Shown: one piece after another, positions 60,274 through 64,000 of the stretch
Layout: each line of letters opens with the position of its first letter
How positions within the stretch are numbered: the stretch's first letter is position 1
Source: Curtobacterium sp. 9128
GTDB lineage: Bacteria > Actinomycetota > Actinomycetes > Actinomycetales > Microbacteriaceae
NCBI RefSeq assembly: GCF_007673775.1
Contig: NZ_VEAF01000004.1
Location: 435,451-499,450, forward strand
Direction: 5' to 3'
DNA: 64,000 bases
Position numbers and translations under genes: made by a program
Notes under the pieces: model-generated
Databases searched by the model: none
Seen by the model: only the letters and a program-made list of their open reading frames with translations
What the model was told of the DNA's origin: nothing

Positions 60274-61605
60274 TCAGAGCCTCCCGGCGGCCTTGGCGCG
60301 CAGGTAGGCGTCTGCGACGAGCGGCGGCACCTGCTCCGGTGCGCCGCGCACCACCTCGGCGCCCGCGCGCCGCGCGACGTCGGCCACCCCGTCGGCGTCG
60401 AGCAGTGACCGCTCGGCCGCAGCCCGTCGGTACACGTCCCGACCACCGCCCAGGAGGCGCGACCCACCCCCGATGCGTCCGTCGCCGTCCTCGCCACGGG
60501 CCATCGCGGTCACCGCCGGGTCGGTCACGGCCGTCACCACGACGGCGTGTCGGCGCGTCAGTGCCGGCAGCACCGCGAGCAGGTCGCCCGACGCGCCGAC
60601 GGAGTCGAGGCTCGTCGCGAGCACGACGAGCGACCGCTGTGTCGTCACCGAGTCGACCAGCGCCGGGACGGCCGCCCAGTCGGTCGCCGCGAGCCCCGGT
60701 TCCGCGAACGCGAGTGCGGATCCGAACGACCGGACGACGTCGGCACGTGTGGCTCCGTGCACGCGACCGCGGACGTCGTCGTCGACGACCGCGAGGTCGA
60801 CCCGGTCCCCGGCCGCGGCGGCGAGCGCCCCGACGAGGAGTGCCGTCTCGATGAACGTGTCGAGCCGCGGTTCGTCGCCGACCCGGCCGGCCCCGGCGCG
60901 TCCGGCGTCGACGACGACGATCACACGACGGTCCCGCTCCGGGCGCCAGGTCCGCACGACGAGGTCCTGCCGGCGGGCGGTCGCGCGCCAGTCGATCGAC
61001 CGGACGTCGTCGCCACGCACGTAGTCCCGCAGCGAGTCGAACTCGGTGCCGTGCCCGCGGAGCTGCAGCGTCGTCTCGCCGTCGAGCTCGCGGAGCCGGG
61101 CGAGCCGCGACGGCAGGTGCCGGCGGGACCGGAACGGCGGCGTGACGACGAGCTCCGCCGGGGCCGTCAGGACCCGCTGGCGCGCCGCGAGCCCGAGCGG
61201 ACCGAACGCGCGGACCGCGACGCCGGCGCTCCGACGCCGACCGCGTCGGAACGGCGTGAAGCGCATCCGCGCGGTCCGACGTTCCCCGGCGGGCACCGAC
61301 ACCGGGATGCGTCCTGGGACCTGCCCCGCCGACGGCTCCCACATGTCGCGGACGACCGCGCGCAGCGGCCGCGTACCGTCGTTCGCGACGACGAGGGTGC
61401 CGTCCGCGGTCGTGTCGCGCCGCGCCAGTCGCGGCATCCGCCGGTCCACCCGGACGCGCCGGAGATCGGCGGCGAGCAGGACGTCGAGCGCGGCGGCGAG
61501 GACCACGACGCCGATCCACGCCGCACCGCCCCACCCGCTGCCGAGCAGCACGGTGGGGACGATCGCGACGGCGAGGAGTGCGACGAACCGCCCGGAGACC
61601 GCCAC
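60274..61605 (-). CDS. DUF58 domain protein
   Basis: A 443-residue protein with two N-terminal helices, then a beta-rich part and the DUF58 core RGHGTEFDSLRDYVRGDDVRSIDWRATAR with LVVRTWRPERDRRVIVVVDAG, which begins a von Willebrand A-like fold with a metal-site DxGxS-type variant. DUF58 proteins work with MoxR ATPases. The GTG overlaps the MoxR stop by one base. Third in the DUF4350-MoxR-DUF58 chain as transcribed. Confidence 0.9.
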   Translation of the reverse strand: MAVSGRFVALLAVAIVPTVLLGSGWGGAAWIGVVVLAAALDVLLAADLRRVRVDRRMPRLARRDTTADGTLVVANDGTRPLRAVVRDMWEPSAGQVPGRIPVSVPAGERRTARMRFTPFRRGRRRSAGVAVRAFGPLGLAARQRVLTAPAELVVTPPFRSRRHLPSRLARLRELDGETTLQLRGHGTEFDSLRDYVRGDDVRSIDWRATARRQDLVVRTWRPERDRRVIVVVDAGRAGAGRVGDEPRLDTFIETALLVGALAAAAGDRVDLAVVDDDVRGRVHGATRADVVRSFGSALAFAEPGLAATDWAAVPALVDSVTTQRSLVVLATSLDSVGASGDLLAVLPALTRRHAVVVTAVTDPAVTAMARGEDGDGRIGGGSRLLGGGRDVYRRAAAERSLLDADGVADVARRAGAEVVRGAPEQVPPLVADAYLRAKAAGRL

Positions 61606-62600
61606 TAGATCGGCACCCGCACCTGCTCGAGCACCTGCTGGAGCACCCCGTCGGCGCCGACGCCCTCGAGCTCGGCGTCCGAGGCGACCCGGAGGCGGTG
61701 CCGCCACACCGGCAGGAGCATCGCCTGCACGTGGTCGGGCGTGATCGCGTCGTACCCGGTGATCCACGCCCAGGCCTTCGCCGCGGCGAGCAGGGCGGTC
61801 GCGCCGCGCGGGCTGACCCCGACGCGGACCGACGGTGCCTGCCGGGTGGCTCGGGCGAGGTCGACGACGTAGGCGAGGACGTCGTCACGGGCGCCGACGG
61901 CGCGGACGGCGCGCTGCGCGGCGGTGACCTCGGCGATCCCGACCACGGGTTCGATCCCGGCGGAGCGGACGTCGCGCGCGACGAAGCCGTCGGCGTGTCG
62001 GCGGAGCACCTGCCACTCGACGTCGCGGGGCGGCACGTCGAGCGTGAGCTTCATGAGGAAGCGGTCCAGCTGCGCCTCGGGCAGCGTGTAGGTGCCCTCG
62101 AACTCGATCGGGTTCATCGTCGCGGCCACGAAGAACGGGTCCGGCAGCGGCATCGCCCGGCCGTCGACACTGACCTGGCGTTCCTCCATCGCCTCGAGGA
62201 GCGCGGACTGCGTCTTCGGGGGTGTGCGGTTCACCTCGTCGGCGAGGAGCACGTTGGTGAACACCGGTCCCTCGCGGAAGGGGAACGTGCCCGTCGAGGC
62301 GTCGTACACGAGCGAGCCGGTGACGTCGCCGGGCATCAGGTCGGGGGTGAACTGGATCCGCTTGGTGTCGAGCGACATCGCGGCGGCGAGGCTGCGGACC
62401 AGCAGGGTCTTCGCGACCCCGGGGACGCCCTCGAGCAGCACGTGGCCCTGCGCGAGCAGTCCGACGATCAGCCCGGAGACGGCGCCCTCCTGCCCGACGA
62501 CGGCCTTGCCGACCTCGGCACGGACCCGGCCGAAGGCGTCGCGGAGCGGGTCCGCGCTCGCGGTGGTGGCACTGGTCGCGGTGGTGGGGTGGTCGGTCAC
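61605..62600 (-). CDS. MoxR-family AAA+ ATPase
   Basis: A 331-residue ATPase. It has Walker A GVPGVAKT, Walker B VLLADEVNR, TFPFREGPVFTNV and the sensor and Arg-finger regions MNPIEFEGTYTLPEAQLDRF. MoxR ATPases are thought to act as chaperones that mature complexes with their DUF58/vWA partners. The GTG overlaps the DUF4350 stop by 4 bases (GTGA), and the stop overlaps the DUF58 start. Confidence 0.94.
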   Translation of the reverse strand: MTDHPTTATSATTASADPLRDAFGRVRAEVGKAVVGQEGAVSGLIVGLLAQGHVLLEGVPGVAKTLLVRSLAAAMSLDTKRIQFTPDLMPGDVTGSLVYDASTGTFPFREGPVFTNVLLADEVNRTPPKTQSALLEAMEERQVSVDGRAMPLPDPFFVAATMNPIEFEGTYTLPEAQLDRFLMKLTLDVPPRDVEWQVLRRHADGFVARDVRSAGIEPVVGIAEVTAAQRAVRAVGARDDVLAYVVDLARATRQAPSVRVGVSPRGATALLAAAKAWAWITGYDAITPDHVQAMLLPVWRHRLRVASDAELEGVGADGVLQQVLEQVRVPI

Positions 62601-63880
62601 GGTCGTCCTCCTGGTCGGGGGTCATCGGTGGGTGCTGGTGCGCGGTCGGCCCGCGTCGGTCCGGCGGGCGGGGCCTCCGGCCTGGAGGCCCGTGGTGCGG
62701 CCCCGGAGACGGCGCTCGTCACGGCGCGCTCGAGGTCGTCGACCGCCGCGGCTCCGTCGACCAGCGCGCGGTGGTCGGTGGTCGGCCCGCCGACGAGCAC
62801 GGCTCCGACGTGCGTCGCCGGTCGCCCGGTGACGGCCGCGGCGCGGCGCACCACCTCGTCGACGTGCGCGGACCGGGGGAGTCCGAGCGCCCTGCCGATC
62901 CGGCGGATCGCGGCCAGGCGGAGCGTGTCGAGCGTGTGGGTGCGGTCGCGGGTCCTGGCGTAGAGGCGGGCCCGGCCCTCGGTGGTCTCGGATGCGCGGA
63001 CCACGACGGGGAGCTGTTCGACGACGAGCGGCCCGAGCCGACGACCGCGCCAGACCCCGGCGGCCACCGCGACGAGTGCCAGGAGCCCGATCGCACCGGG
63101 GACCCACGGCGGCGCGAGGCTGCCGAGGGTCGGGGCCGCATCTGCGGTGCCGGCGGTCGGCACGTACCAGGTGAGGTGGTCGGTCCCGCCGAGGAGCCCG
63201 AGCGCCAGCGCCGCGTTCCCCGCGGTCGTGATCGTGTCGTTCCGGAACGCCGCCGTGGTGCCGACGAGCGTGACGGTGCCCGCGTCCGTCGCGGTCGCGA
63301 CGAGGCCCCAGGTGCGGTCGGCACCGGTGCCGACCGGTGCGCAGCGGGACCCGGCCGACGCCGGGGCCGTGTAGCCCGTCCCGGCTGCCGACACCCGGCC
63401 CGCTGCCCGCGCCGCCGGGACGGCGCACGACGCCGTGGACACGGTCGCGGTCGACTCGATCGCCGCCGCGGGTTGCACGTCGAGCCCGAAGGCCTCGAGC
63501 ACGGCCGGGTCCTGCGTCACCAGGACCGCGTCCGGCACGGTGCGGGCGATCCGGCGCGCGGCGGAGGGTGCCAGCACCCCGGCGGAGTCGTCCACGAAGA
63601 CCGTGCCGGTGCCGATCCGGTGGACGTCGTGCACGACGTCGACGTCGGTGCCCTGCTGTTCGAGTACGCGGACGAGTGCCTTCGACCCGCTCGCGGTCGG
63701 GGAGGTGGGGTCGAGCGGGTCGTTCGTCGGACCGCTGCGGCTGCCGATCGCGGCGGTGAGCACGGCGAGGAGCACCCCGACCGCGACGACGGCGACCCAG
63801 AACACGATCCGGGCACCCCGGCCGTCACGGTCCGGCGCCGCCGTCTCCCGGACACCGGGCCCGACCGTCGTGGCGCTCAC
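62597..63880 (-). CDS. DUF4350 domain membrane protein
   Basis: A 427-residue protein. One helix near residues 28-46 leads into an extracytoplasmic domain (about 50-255) of DUF4350 type with SPTASGSKALVRVLEQQGTDVDVV, two cysteines, and a TAGNAALALGLLG segment. A second helix at about 262-282 is followed by a cytoplasmic helical tail. It sits, as in other Actinobacteria, between DUF4129 and MoxR genes. The GTG overlaps the preceding stop by 4 bases. Confidence 0.88.
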   Translation of the reverse strand: MSATTVGPGVRETAAPDRDGRGARIVFWVAVVAVGVLLAVLTAAIGSRSGPTNDPLDPTSPTASGSKALVRVLEQQGTDVDVVHDVHRIGTGTVFVDDSAGVLAPSAARRIARTVPDAVLVTQDPAVLEAFGLDVQPAAAIESTATVSTASCAVPAARAAGRVSAAGTGYTAPASAGSRCAPVGTGADRTWGLVATATDAGTVTLVGTTAAFRNDTITTAGNAALALGLLGGTDHLTWYVPTAGTADAAPTLGSLAPPWVPGAIGLLALVAVAAGVWRGRRLGPLVVEQLPVVVRASETTEGRARLYARTRDRTHTLDTLRLAAIRRIGRALGLPRSAHVDEVVRRAAAVTGRPATHVGAVLVGGPTTDHRALVDGAAAVDDLERAVTSAVSGAAPRASRPEAPPAGPTRADRAPAPTDDPRPGGRP

Positions 63881-64000
63881 GCGGGCACCGCCGGCGTGGT
63901 CGTCCGCGCGGGTCGGGCGGCGCGGACGGTCTGCTCGGTCTCGACGACCTGCCGGGCGGCGTGCTCGTCGGGCTCGTCGCCGAGGTACCTGGTGCCGTCG
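63877..64000 (-). CDS. DUF4129-type protein, C-terminal end (cut by window)
   Basis: The last 40 codons of a gene entering from the right edge, ending in TGA that overlaps the DUF4350 GTG. It reads DGTRYLGDEPDEHAARQVV followed by a basic, Pro/Ala-rich tail. The position upstream of DUF4350 and MoxR suggests DUF4129, which normally completes this operon. The visible part is too short to prove it. Confidence 0.5.
   Translation of the reverse strand, partial: DGTRYLGDEPDEHAARQVVETEQTVRAARPARTTTPAVPA

Overview
The window is a very GC-rich chromosomal segment from an actinobacterium. It has acyl-CoA carboxylase beta plus epsilon genes, a WhiB regulator, many GTG starts, leaderless promoters and the conserved whiB/DUF5719/metallopeptidase-like/DUF3499/ahcY neighbourhood. 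Together with a GH6 cellulase-like enzyme and a rhamnose/glycosyltransferase locus, this fits Microbacteriaceae, plausibly Curtobacterium; the genus is an inference. No rRNA, tRNA, CRISPR array, prophage or insertion sequence was seen.

Layout. 1-1882: end of a sensor-kinase operon, with a 489-base hairpin-rich gap after it. 2372-5745: pccB-accE, birA and a PH-domain membrane protein. 5802-10952: ugd, gtrA and purK...purE, split by a secreted GH6 enzyme that carries or is flanked by three tandem-repeat arrays. 11007-12941: a lipoprotein and a GT4 enzyme. 13156-24518: dTDP-L-rhamnose synthesis in two divergent arms (rfbD-rfbB on minus, rfbC-rfbA on plus) with three DUF2142-type membrane proteins and glycosyltransferases. 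24515-32502: a six-gene minus-strand operon of glycosyltransferases around a Wzm/Wzt ABC exporter. 32612-48270: further GT2 enzymes, a secreted four-repeat protein, a very large membrane protein, gtrA/gtrB-like and polyprenol-mannose synthase genes, a GT87-like enzyme, two O-antigen-ligase/polymerase-like proteins and an acyltransferase-SGNH protein. 48422-50667: manA and galE. 50985-58045: whiB, GT2 membrane protein, DUF5719, degenerate metallopeptidase, DUF3499, ahcY. 58147-64000: RDD protein, SpoIIM-like protein and a DUF58-MoxR-DUF4350-DUF4129 operon cut by the window end.

How it works together. The centre (about 5.8-50.7 kb) is best read as a cell-envelope polysaccharide island. It supplies UDP-glucuronate, dTDP-rhamnose, UDP-galactose and mannose precursors. 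Many glycosyltransferases build the chain, an ABC transporter exports it, and polyprenol-linked sugars, polymerase/ligase-like proteins and an O-acyltransferase modify it outside. The polymer's structure cannot be read from the sequence. The right third is the conserved WhiB/cell-envelope block, with intergenic hairpins, a WhiB promoter whose -10 lies inside a perfect palindrome, and widespread leaderless starts.
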